A program made the translations under genes and the position numbers. A stretch of DNA of 5,320 nt from Chitinophaga pinensis. GTDB lineage: Bacteria > Bacteroidota > Bacteroidia > Flavobacteriales > Flavobacteriaceae. The stretch is from contig CALPNL020000139.1 in NCBI GenBank assembly GCA_943324925.2, positions 1 through 5,320 on the forward strand. The letters are read 5' to 3'. Below are positions 1 to 5,320 of the stretch, one piece after another (position 1 is the stretch's first letter; each line of letters opens with the position of its first letter). The notes under the pieces were generated by a model that was not told where the DNA came from, did not search any database, and worked only from the letters and a program-made list of their open reading frames with translations.

Positions 1-114
1 TCATGTGATTGAAACAATATTGAAAACAATATTGCAATTACAATAGAAAAATGGATAGCTATTTTATTCTTTTTCAACTTTCGTATATAAATTAATTAGG
101 GGTAAAAGTTTATT
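1..114. other. AT-rich intergenic stretch downstream of asd
   Basis: No coding region can be supported here. The stretch is strongly AT-rich and contains the 12-bp tandem repeat/dyad annotated separately, plus the short palindrome ATAGCTAT near 55-62. A minus-strand ATG exists at 4-2 and could begin a gene leaving the window to the left, but only one codon is visible, so this cannot be judged. No GC-rich hairpin with a T-run follows the asd stop, so the asd terminator is not obvious. Confidence 0.5.
12..35. repeat. Tandem 12-bp repeat forming an AT-rich stem-loop
   Basis: Two adjacent 12-bp units (12-23 and 24-35) differ only at their last base. Each contains the self-complementary octamer CAATATTG (15-22 and 27-34), so the pair can also fold into an 8-bp stem with an AAAA/TTTT loop. 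On the minus strand it lies about 80 bases after the asd stop and is followed by only a short TTT, so it is at best a weak terminator. It could equally be a protein-binding dyad for a gene to the left. Confidence 0.4.
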
Positions 115-1104
115 TTACACCAGATGATTAGCCACTAAATATTCTGCAATTTGAACGGTATTTGTGGCAGCGCCTTTTCTTAAGTTATCAGCAACAATCC
201 ACATATTTAAGGTGTTTTCTTGACTTTCGTCACGACGAATTCTTCCTACAAAAACAGCGTCTTTTCCTTCCGCATAAATAGGCATTGGATAACTAAAATT
301 GTCAGTACTGTCTTGAACCACAACTCCAGCTGTATTTTCTAAAATAGAACGCACTTCGTTCACGTCGAAATCCTTAGAAAACTCCACATTTACCGCTTCG
401 CTATGTCCGCCAACAATTGGCACACGTACTGCTGTGGCTGTTACTTTTATGGAATCGTCACTTAATATTTTTTTGGTTTCTCGAACCAATTTCATTTCTT
501 CTTTGGTGTAACCATTGTCTTCAAAACTATCACATTGAGGAATTGCGTTTCGGTGAATTGGATATTTATAAGCCATTTCGCCTTGAACTCCAGCATATTC
601 ATTTTCTAATTGCTGAACCGCTTTAACGCCAGTTCCAGTGATTGATTGGTAGGTGGAAACGATAACGCGTTTTACATTGTATTTTTTATGTAGAGGCGCT
701 AAAACAAGCACCATTTGAATTGTTGAGCAATTTGGATTTGCAATAATTTTATCTTCTTTTGTTAGCTCTGAAGCATTAATTTCAGGCACTATTAATTTTT
801 TTGTTGGATCCATTCTCCATGCTGAAGAATTGTCAATTACGGTAGTTCCAGCTGCAGCAAATTTTGGAGCCCACTCCAGAGAAGTATCGCCACCAGCCGA
901 AAACAAAGCGATATCCGCTTTCATATCCACCGCAGTTTGCATGCCAACAACCTTGTACAATTTACCCTTGAATTCCAACTCTTTACCAATAGATTTTTCA
1001 GAAGCAACCGGGATTAATTCAGTTACAGGAAAATTTCTTTCCGCTAAAACTTTTAGCATTATTTCTCCAACCATTCCTGTAGCGCCAACAACTGCAATTC
1101 TCAT
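115..1104 (-). CDS. asd: Aspartate-semialdehyde dehydrogenase
   Basis: This cytoplasmic enzyme reduces L-aspartyl-4-phosphate to L-aspartate 4-semialdehyde with NADPH. It sits at the branch leading to diaminopimelate/lysine, threonine and methionine. From the ATG at 1104 the protein has 329 residues, normal for the family. The NADP-binding loop GATGMVG is at residues 7-13, a phosphate-binding arginine at R97 (SSAWR), the catalytic cysteine at C126 in NPNCST, a conserved glutamine at Q153, and RVPIVGGHSEAV with R227 and catalytic H234. The C-terminal DNLRKGAA motif starts at 306. An in-frame TTG at 1137 would add 11 residues, but it overlaps a promoter-like box and those residues (lysine-rich, before the Rossmann strand MRIAVVGA) look non-native, so I prefer the ATG. 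There is no Shine-Dalgarno sequence, only an A-rich leader. The gene appears to be transcribed alone, since a terminator lies between it and mscL. Confidence 0.96.
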   Translation of the reverse strand: MRIAVVGATGMVGEIMLKVLAERNFPVTELIPVASEKSIGKELEFKGKLYKVVGMQTAVDMKADIALFSAGGDTSLEWAPKFAAAGTTVIDNSSAWRMDPTKKLIVPEINASELTKEDKIIANPNCSTIQMVLVLAPLHKKYNVKRVIVSTYQSITGTGVKAVQQLENEYAGVQGEMAYKYPIHRNAIPQCDSFEDNGYTKEEMKLVRETKKILSDDSIKVTATAVRVPIVGGHSEAVNVEFSKDFDVNEVRSILENTAGVVVQDSTDNFSYPMPIYAEGKDAVFVGRIRRDESQENTLNMWIVADNLRKGAATNTVQIAEYLVANHLV

Positions 1105-1134
1105 ATTTTTTTTAATTTTAATTAATTTGCTTTG

Positions 1135-1167
1135 CAAAAGTACATAATCTTCATTTCAAAATAACAA
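1135..1167 (-). promoter_or_regulatory. Probable Bacteroidota-type promoter of asd
   Basis: On the minus strand TACTTTTG (1142-1135) matches the Bacteroidota -7 consensus TAnnTTTG exactly. A TTG (1167-1165) lies 22 bp upstream, within the usual spacing for the -33 element. A start of transcription near 1130 would leave a leader of about 25 bases before the ATG at 1104, and no Shine-Dalgarno sequence. The box match and position are seen directly; activity is inferred. Confidence 0.6.
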
Positions 1168-1202
1168 GCTTAACAAAAAACCACCAATTGTTGTATTTAT
1201 AA

Positions 1203-1231
1203 CAAAAAAGAACCACGCTCTTGGCGTGGTT
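1203..1231 (-). terminator. Intrinsic terminator of the tdk-murF/alr-mscL operon
   Basis: On the minus strand AACCACGC (1231-1224) and GCGTGGTT (1218-1211) form a perfect 8-bp, GC-containing stem around a 5-base loop. A C and then six T residues (1209-1204) follow at once. It begins 27 bases after the mscL stop. The T-run is on the minus-strand side only, so it should act on leftward transcripts. It cleanly separates mscL from the asd promoter. Confidence 0.88.
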
Positions 1232-1258
1232 TAAATTAGAATATATAATGTAGCGGTT

Positions 1259-1639
1259 TTATTTTTTTAATAAATCTCGAATTTCTGTAAGCAATTCTTC
1301 TTGTGAAGGGCCTTTTTTTTCTTGATCATCTTCAATTCCGTTTTTCTTTTTATAGACATTCACTGCTTTGACTACTAAAAATAAAACAAATGAAACGATT
1401 ATAAAATTTATTAGCGCCGAAATAAAAACGCCATATTTCACCCCTCCAAAAGCCACCAATTGATTTATTTCTGTAATTTTTGCGGCCTCTAAAGCAGGTT
1501 TTAAAATAAGAGGCGTGATCACATCGTCAATCAAGGAACTAATAATTTGCCCAAAAGCAGCACCAATAACAACCCCAATTGCCAATTCAATCACGTTGCC
1601 TTTCGTTGCAAAGGCTTTAAATTCAGATATCATTTTCAT
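1259..1639 (-). CDS. mscL: Large-conductance mechanosensitive channel MscL
   Basis: This inner-membrane homopentameric channel opens a wide, non-selective pore under membrane tension and releases solutes during hypo-osmotic shock. The protein has 126 residues, slightly shorter than the 136 of E. coli MscL. The N-terminal amphipathic helix (ISEFKAFATKGN, residues 4-15) runs into the pore-lining TM1 with GNVIELAIGVVIGAAFG (14-30). A short periplasmic loop covers about 46-68, TM2 about 69-93, and the cytoplasmic C-terminal helix carries LLTEIRDLLKK (116-126). With the ATG at 1639, conserved positions F7, G14, N15 and G22 fall at the same numbers as in E. coli, which favours this start over the internal ATG at 1633. 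The shorter length comes mainly from the periplasmic loop. It is the last gene of the operon, 14 bases after murF/alr and just ahead of the terminator. Confidence 0.96.
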   Translation of the reverse strand: MKMISEFKAFATKGNVIELAIGVVIGAAFGQIISSLIDDVITPLILKPALEAAKITEINQLVAFGGVKYGVFISALINFIIVSFVLFLVVKAVNVYKKKNGIEDDQEKKGPSQEELLTEIRDLLKK

Positions 1640-1653
1640 AAAAATGTTTTTAA

Positions 1654-4098
1654 TTATTCTCTATAAAAAATGCGTTTCACCCTTTGGGAAATGCTGGTTA
1701 GTATTTCATAAGAAATCGTTCCTAATTTTTCAGCAATGAAACTCACCGTTGGGTTTTCACCAAATAAAATGACCTCATCTCCTTCATGACAGTCTATTTC
1801 TGAAACATCAGCCATCAACATATCCATACAAATACTTCCTACAATTGTAGCTTTTTGACCGTTTATGGTTACAAATCCCACTCCATTTCCCCAATGTCTT
1901 GAAATTCCGTCGGCATAACCAATAGGAATTGTAGCTATTGTTGCCTTTTTTTGTGCGATAAATCGTCTGCCGTAGCCCACACTTTCTCCCTCATTTATGA
2001 CTCTTAATTGAGAAATTATGGATTTTAAAGTCCCCACGTTTTCTAAAAAGCGTTGTTCTTGAGGATCGTTTGAAACTCCGTAAAGTCCAATTCCAAGACG
2101 AACCATATCCAATTGCGCTTCGGGAAAATTACTAATTCCAGAGGTATTTAATAAATGACGTATCGGGGTTATATTTAATTCAGAAATAATTTTTGAAGAT
2201 AATTTCTCAAATAATTGAATTTGGTAAAGAGCAAAATCGCGATTATCCATAGAATCGCTGGTTGCCATGTGCGACAAAATGCTTTTCACTTTTACCGATT
2301 TATTGTTTTTTAAAATAGCAATTAAAGCCTCGATATTTTCTTGTTCAAATCCCAATCGGTGCATTCCAGTATCCAATTTTATATGAATAGGATAATTTTC
2401 TAACTGATTACTTTTTGCTATTTGTAAAAAAGAATTCAACCCTTTTAAACTATAAATTTCGGGTTCTAAGTAGTGTTGGATAATAGCATTAAAACTGGTG
2501 CTTTCTGGATTTAAAACCATAATTGGCAATTTAATTCCAGCATTTTTGAGAGTGATTCCTTCATCTGCGAACGCCACTCCCAAATAATCAACATGGTGAT
2601 GTTCTAATAATTTTGCAATTTCAAAACCGCCATTCCCATAACCAAAAGCTTTAACCATCACCATAATTTTAGTGGTGGGTTTCAACTTAGATTTGTAATA
2701 ATTTAAGTTGTGACTTATGGCGTTTAGATTGATTTCTAGAACTGTTTCATGCGTTTTTTCTTCCAGTAAATGAACTATTTTTTCAAATTCAAAAAGTCTA
2801 GCGCCTTTAATTAAGATAGTTTCATTGCTAAAATTATGAGTGTTAAAATCGGCAATAAAGGCCTCGGTATTTTTATAAGTAATGCAGTTTACAAACTTAT
2901 TTTTATAGTTGGTTATGGTTTCTCCAATCCCAATTACGCGATTGATTTTATTGGAAACAATTAACTCTGAAACTTTAGAATACAGATCGTTATTAGACAA
3001 ACCGCTTTGAAAAATATCGGAAAGAATGATCGTTTTATTGGCATGCTGTTTTTGACTTTCAAGAAAATCTAAGGCAATTTTTAACGACTGAAAATCAGAA
3101 CTATAACTGTCGTCAATAAGGGTACAATTATGAATTCCAGTTTTTACTTTGAGTCTCATTTCCACAGGGTAGAGCAATTCCAAACGGTTTTGAATCAGCG
3201 AAGTGTCGTATTTTAAATACAGTAAAACCATTAAGCAATTAATGGCATTTTCAATGGAAGCATCGTCTTTAAAAGGAATGGGAACTTCGAATTTTTCCCC
3301 TGAATAATTTACTTCAAGAATCGTTTTATCGGAAAGTGATTTTTGTGAAATAAAGACATCAGCAGAGAAGTCATTCAAAGACCACGAAAAAGTTTTTAAA
3401 TTGGAGTTTAAAAACGCATCAATCACTTTATCTTTTTTATAAATTAGGATTTCAGCATTAGTAAAAAGCCCTAATTTCTCTTTAATTTTTTCTTCAAAAT
3501 TGGCAAACCCTTCGTCATGAGCGGAACCTAAATTAGTTAAAATTCCAATGGTAGGTCTGATAATTTGCGCCAGCTTACTCATCTCATTGGTCGTAGAAAT
3601 CCCAGCTTCAAAAATACCAAGGTTATGATTTTCATTTATTGAAATAATTGACAAGGGAACACCCACTTGAGAATTATAACTTTTCGGACTTCTAATAATT
3701 GAATAATCTGGACTTAAAAGAAAATTAAGCCATTCTTTTACAATCGTTTTTCCATTACTTCCTGTGATTCCAATTACGGGGAAATGGTATAAATTTCGGT
3801 AATAACCAGCAAATTTTTGAAGCGCATCTAGGGTGTTTTCCACCACAAGAAAATTCGCTTTTCCCTTTAAATTATCTGGAATTGAGTGGACTACAAAATT
3901 ATGAACTCCTTTTTGAATTAACTCAGCAATGTAATTGTGACCGTTATTATTAGGTCCAACCAAAGCAAAAAATAAAGTTCCAACGCCATTTTGCATCGAA
4001 CGACTGTCAATTGAAATATGAGTGATTTCAGTAGCAGTAGCCGTTCCAAACCAATTGGCATCTATAATTGGGGCTATATTTTCAGCGTTTAAACTCAA
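1654..4098 (-). CDS. murF/alr: Bifunctional UDP-MurNAc-tripeptide:D-Ala-D-Ala ligase / alanine racemase
   Basis: This 814-residue cytoplasmic fusion serves peptidoglycan synthesis. The MurF half (about 1-445) would join D-Ala-D-Ala to UDP-MurNAc-tripeptide using ATP. It shows the P-loop GITGSNGKT (110-118), FEAGIS (163-168), TNLGSAHDEGF (188-198), IENAIN (282-287) and MRL...IDDSY (314-332). The last motif continues as SSD instead of the usual N-A/S-x, so ligase activity is less certain. The alanine racemase half (about 451-814) interconverts L- and D-alanine. It has PLP lysine K483 in VKAFGYG, Y487, K574 (position of the carbamylated lysine), DTGMHRLG with R581, H610, VRLGIGLYG with R667, catalytic Y709 in VGYG, GYADG (727-731) and CMD (757-759), all as expected for an active enzyme. 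There is almost no linker. The start is a TTG at 4098: an in-frame stop lies six bases upstream, and the next ATG (3996) would remove the conserved N-terminus. The fusion is known in Bacteroidota. Confidence 0.95.
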   Translation of the reverse strand: MSLNAENIAPIIDANWFGTATATEITHISIDSRSMQNGVGTLFFALVGPNNNGHNYIAELIQKGVHNFVVHSIPDNLKGKANFLVVENTLDALQKFAGYYRNLYHFPVIGITGSNGKTIVKEWLNFLLSPDYSIIRSPKSYNSQVGVPLSIISINENHNLGIFEAGISTTNEMSKLAQIIRPTIGILTNLGSAHDEGFANFEEKIKEKLGLFTNAEILIYKKDKVIDAFLNSNLKTFSWSLNDFSADVFISQKSLSDKTILEVNYSGEKFEVPIPFKDDASIENAINCLMVLLYLKYDTSLIQNRLELLYPVEMRLKVKTGIHNCTLIDDSYSSDFQSLKIALDFLESQKQHANKTIILSDIFQSGLSNNDLYSKVSELIVSNKINRVIGIGETITNYKNKFVNCITYKNTEAFIADFNTHNFSNETILIKGARLFEFEKIVHLLEEKTHETVLEINLNAISHNLNYYKSKLKPTTKIMVMVKAFGYGNGGFEIAKLLEHHHVDYLGVAFADEGITLKNAGIKLPIMVLNPESTSFNAIIQHYLEPEIYSLKGLNSFLQIAKSNQLENYPIHIKLDTGMHRLGFEQENIEALIAILKNNKSVKVKSILSHMATSDSMDNRDFALYQIQLFEKLSSKIISELNITPIRHLLNTSGISNFPEAQLDMVRLGIGLYGVSNDPQEQRFLENVGTLKSIISQLRVINEGESVGYGRRFIAQKKATIATIPIGYADGISRHWGNGVGFVTINGQKATIVGSICMDMLMADVSEIDCHEGDEVILFGENPTVSFIAEKLGTISYEILTSISQRVKRIFYRE

Positions 4099-4104
4099 GG
4101 TTAG

Positions 4105-4725
4105 TTATTTATTTTTCGATTTTTTAGACGGAATATTGCTTTCCTGATTTTCTTTCATCGCATAAAAATAAGCAGCACGACTTAAGGGTTCGTATTCTTC
4201 GGTTTCACCTAGCAAAACTAAATTATCCCCAGCCGCTTTTCTAAAACTATAATTGGCTAAATTCCCGGTTCTTGTGCATACGGCGTGCACTTTGGTAACA
4301 TATTCGGCGGTTGCCATAAGAGCAGGCATTGGGCCAAAAGGGTTTCCCTTAAAATCCATATCAAGCCCGGCAACAATCACACGAATTCCTTGATTGGCCA
4401 AATCATTACAAATTTTTACAATTTCATCGTCGAAAAATTGCGCCTCGTCAATTCCAATTACATCGCAACCTTGAGCCAGTATTGCAATATTCGCAGCGGC
4501 AGGAACGGGAGTAGAGCGTATTTCATTGGCATCGTGAGAAACCACCATTTCATTGTGGTAACGAGTATCCACTGAAGGTTTGAATATTTCCACTTTTTGT
4601 TTAGCAAATTGAGCTCTTTTCAATCTACGAATGAGCTCTTCCGTTTTACCGGAAAACATTGATCCGCAGATGACTTCAATCCATCCAAATTGTTCTTTAT
4701 GATTTACTGTATTTTCGAGAAACAT
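4105..4725 (-). CDS. tdk: Thymidine kinase, type II (TK1-like)
   Basis: This cytosolic salvage enzyme phosphorylates thymidine to dTMP with ATP. The protein has 206 residues, normal for the family. It shows the Walker A motif GSMFSGKT (21-28), FKP followed by DTRY (48-56), SHD (63-65), the Walker B-like DEAQFF (93-98) with catalytic base E94, GLDMDFKGNPFGPMP (120-134), and the thymidine-binding lasso around GETEEYEPLSR (173-183). Type II kinases usually carry two CxxC pairs holding a structural zinc. Here the first pair reads C150-x-x-T153 and the second S182-x-x-A185, so three of the four cysteines are missing. A basic, low-complexity tail (about 191-206) ends the protein. The ATG at 4725 gives a short extension before the first strand. 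It is the first gene of the leftward operon, and its stop lies six bases before the murF/alr TTG, in the same frame. Confidence 0.96.
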   Translation of the reverse strand: MFLENTVNHKEQFGWIEVICGSMFSGKTEELIRRLKRAQFAKQKVEIFKPSVDTRYHNEMVVSHDANEIRSTPVPAAANIAILAQGCDVIGIDEAQFFDDEIVKICNDLANQGIRVIVAGLDMDFKGNPFGPMPALMATAEYVTKVHAVCTRTGNLANYSFRKAAGDNLVLLGETEEYEPLSRAAYFYAMKENQESNIPSKKSKNK

Positions 4726-4781
4726 TTTTTTACTTTTCTTGCTCTTAAAATGAATAGTTTTTATTACTTTGTAACGCTAAC

Positions 4782-4818
4782 GAATCGATATGAAAATTTT
4801 ATACTTTTACGTCGATTC
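4782..4818. repeat. Inverted repeat in the tdk leader
   Basis: GAATCGA (4782-4788) and its exact reverse complement TCGATTC (4812-4818) are separated by 23 bases. The arm centres are 30 bp apart, about three helical turns, so both arms would face the same side of the DNA. The right arm touches the candidate tdk -7 box. It could be an operator for a dimeric regulator or a leader RNA stem, but a 7-bp repeat can also arise by chance. Confidence 0.35.
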
Positions 4819-4825
4819 AAATGTA
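4818..4825 (-). promoter_or_regulatory. Candidate -7 promoter box for the tdk operon
   Basis: On the minus strand TACATTTG matches the Bacteroidota -7 consensus TAnnTTTG exactly, and would start transcription near 4811, about 85 bases before the tdk ATG. No TTG lies at the normal 17-23 bp upstream; the nearest TTTG (4841-4838) is only 12 bp away. The assignment therefore rests on the -7 box and location alone. Confidence 0.33.
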
Positions 4826-4924
4826 GAAAATTTTTATCAAAGGTTACTTCTTCCTTTGCGTAAATAATAGATCAAAGAAGACATTTTAAACTGAAACAAC
4901 CTCACACAAAATAATACTATTGTT

Positions 4925-5320
4925 ATGAAAAAAAAGTTGGAAGCTGATTTAATCAGTATAGCACACCGAATTTTAAAGCTAAAAAACAAAGAAGATCTTG
5001 CGCAATTGCATTTAGAAACTCAAAAACTTTATGAAAAATTGTCGGTTTTGAAATTTGTTGAAGAGAACTTTTCGGATGTAAAACCAACTATTGGAAATTC
5101 TAATATTCAAGAATTAGTCAACGACGCACTAGAAAACGAACAAGAAGTTGAAGAAGTAGAAATTGCCGTTGCTCCTGAAGAAATCGAAATCCAACCAGAA
5201 TTAGTTGAAGAAATCGAGGAAGAAGCGGAAGAGGAAGTTGAAGAAGATGATTTTTCTGATGAAGAAGAGGAAGAAACGGAAGATGAAATGGAGGAGGAAG
5301 AAGATGAAGAATTTGACGAA
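4925..5320 (+). CDS. Hypothetical protein with glutamate-rich acidic tail (partial, 3' end outside window)
   Basis: I do not recognise a named family. The frame is open from the ATG at 4925 to the window edge, 132 codons with no stop, so the C-terminus is missing. Residues 1-50 look like two amphipathic helices (about 3-20 and 23-49) joined at NKED, with regular leucine/isoleucine spacing and mixed charge, possibly a helical hairpin or short coiled coil. Residues 51-70 are a less charged linker. From 71 onward the protein is extremely acidic: I count 33 Glu and 6 Asp in 62 residues, with no Lys, Arg or His after K53. It has no signal peptide, membrane segment or cysteine. It is transcribed away from tdk, so it is not in that operon. 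The structured start argues that this is a real gene and not low-complexity noise. Function is unknown; a soluble interaction or charge-buffering role is only a guess. Confidence 0.82.
   Translation, partial: MKKKLEADLISIAHRILKLKNKEDLAQLHLETQKLYEKLSVLKFVEENFSDVKPTIGNSNIQELVNDALENEQEVEEVEIAVAPEEIEIQPELVEEIEEEAEEEVEEDDFSDEEEEETEDEMEEEEDEEFDE

Larger units (their letters stand above)
4726..4924. other. Divergent intergenic region between tdk and the acidic-protein gene
   Basis: These 199 AT-rich bases should hold the promoters of both the leftward tdk operon and the rightward gene at 4925. The best -7-like box for tdk is at 4825-4818. For the rightward gene, the one-mismatch box TTACTTTG (4764-4771) with a TTG 22 bp upstream (4739-4741) is possible but weak, and would imply a leader near 150 bases. 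The region also carries an inverted repeat (4782-4818) and the palindrome AAAATTTT (4793-4800). Neither gene start has a Shine-Dalgarno sequence. Confidence 0.5.

Noticed and set aside
417..626. Plus-strand open frame of 69 codons
   Set aside because: It lies entirely antisense to the conserved asd gene and its translation resembles no family I know.
1105..1137. Eleven-residue N-terminal extension of Asd from a TTG
   Set aside because: The extension is lysine-rich, precedes the normal first strand of the fold, and its start codon overlaps an exact promoter -7 box.
830..1147. Plus-strand open frame of 105 codons
   Set aside because: It is antisense to the Rossmann-fold half of asd. Its apparent hydrophobic segments come from the reverse complement of that gene.
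1515..1739. Plus-strand open frame of 74 codons
   Set aside because: It is antisense to the 5' end of mscL and the 3' end of murF/alr, both strongly conserved.
4285..4575. Plus-strand open frame of 96 codons
   Set aside because: It is antisense to the core of tdk, with no recognisable motif.
4739..4771. Rightward promoter TTG-N22-TTACTTTG for the acidic-protein gene
   Set aside because: The -7 box has a mismatch at a key A, the leader would be about 150 bases, and it would fire towards the better tdk promoter candidate. I mention it only within the intergenic entry.
4925..5320. Acidic tract as a non-coding purine repeat
   Set aside because: The frame begins with an ATG and about 50 residues of balanced, helix-like sequence, and has no stop over 132 codons, so coding is more likely.

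Overview
This is a compact, AT-rich chromosomal segment that looks like housekeeping DNA from a member of the Bacteroidota, most likely the Flavobacteriia/Flavobacteriaceae. Three things point there. One is a single gene fusing a MurF ligase to an alanine racemase, a known arrangement in that phylum. Another is a promoter-like TAnnTTTG box without recognisable Shine-Dalgarno sequences at gene starts. The third is the strong protein-level resemblance to flavobacterial Asd, MscL and Tdk. I see no mobile element, phage gene, CRISPR array, rRNA or tRNA.

Layout, left to right. Positions 1-114 lie downstream of asd and hold no gene I can support, only an AT-rich dyad made of a tandem 12-bp repeat. 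The minus-strand gene asd (115-1104) is its own transcription unit: a TAnnTTTG box lies just upstream of its ATG, and a clear intrinsic terminator (1203-1231) separates it from the operon to the right. That operon runs leftward from about 4725 to 1259 as tdk, then the murF/alr fusion, then mscL, with gaps of only 6 and 14 bases, and ends at the terminator. A 199-bp divergent intergenic region (4726-4924) follows. From 4925 a plus-strand gene begins and runs off the right edge. It encodes a short helical N-terminus followed by an extremely acidic tail.

Functional links. Asd makes aspartate semialdehyde for lysine/diaminopimelate, threonine and methionine. MurF/Alr supplies D-alanine and joins D-Ala-D-Ala to the UDP-MurNAc-tripeptide. 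MscL protects the envelope against hypo-osmotic shock. Three of the five genes therefore bear on the cell wall or envelope, while Tdk is nucleotide salvage.

I did not find a convincing undescribed system. The points most worth a second look are the loss of three of the four expected zinc cysteines in Tdk, the apparent TTG start of the fusion gene in the same frame as the tdk stop, an altered catalytic-region motif in the MurF half, an inverted repeat in the tdk leader, and the acidic-tail protein at the edge.
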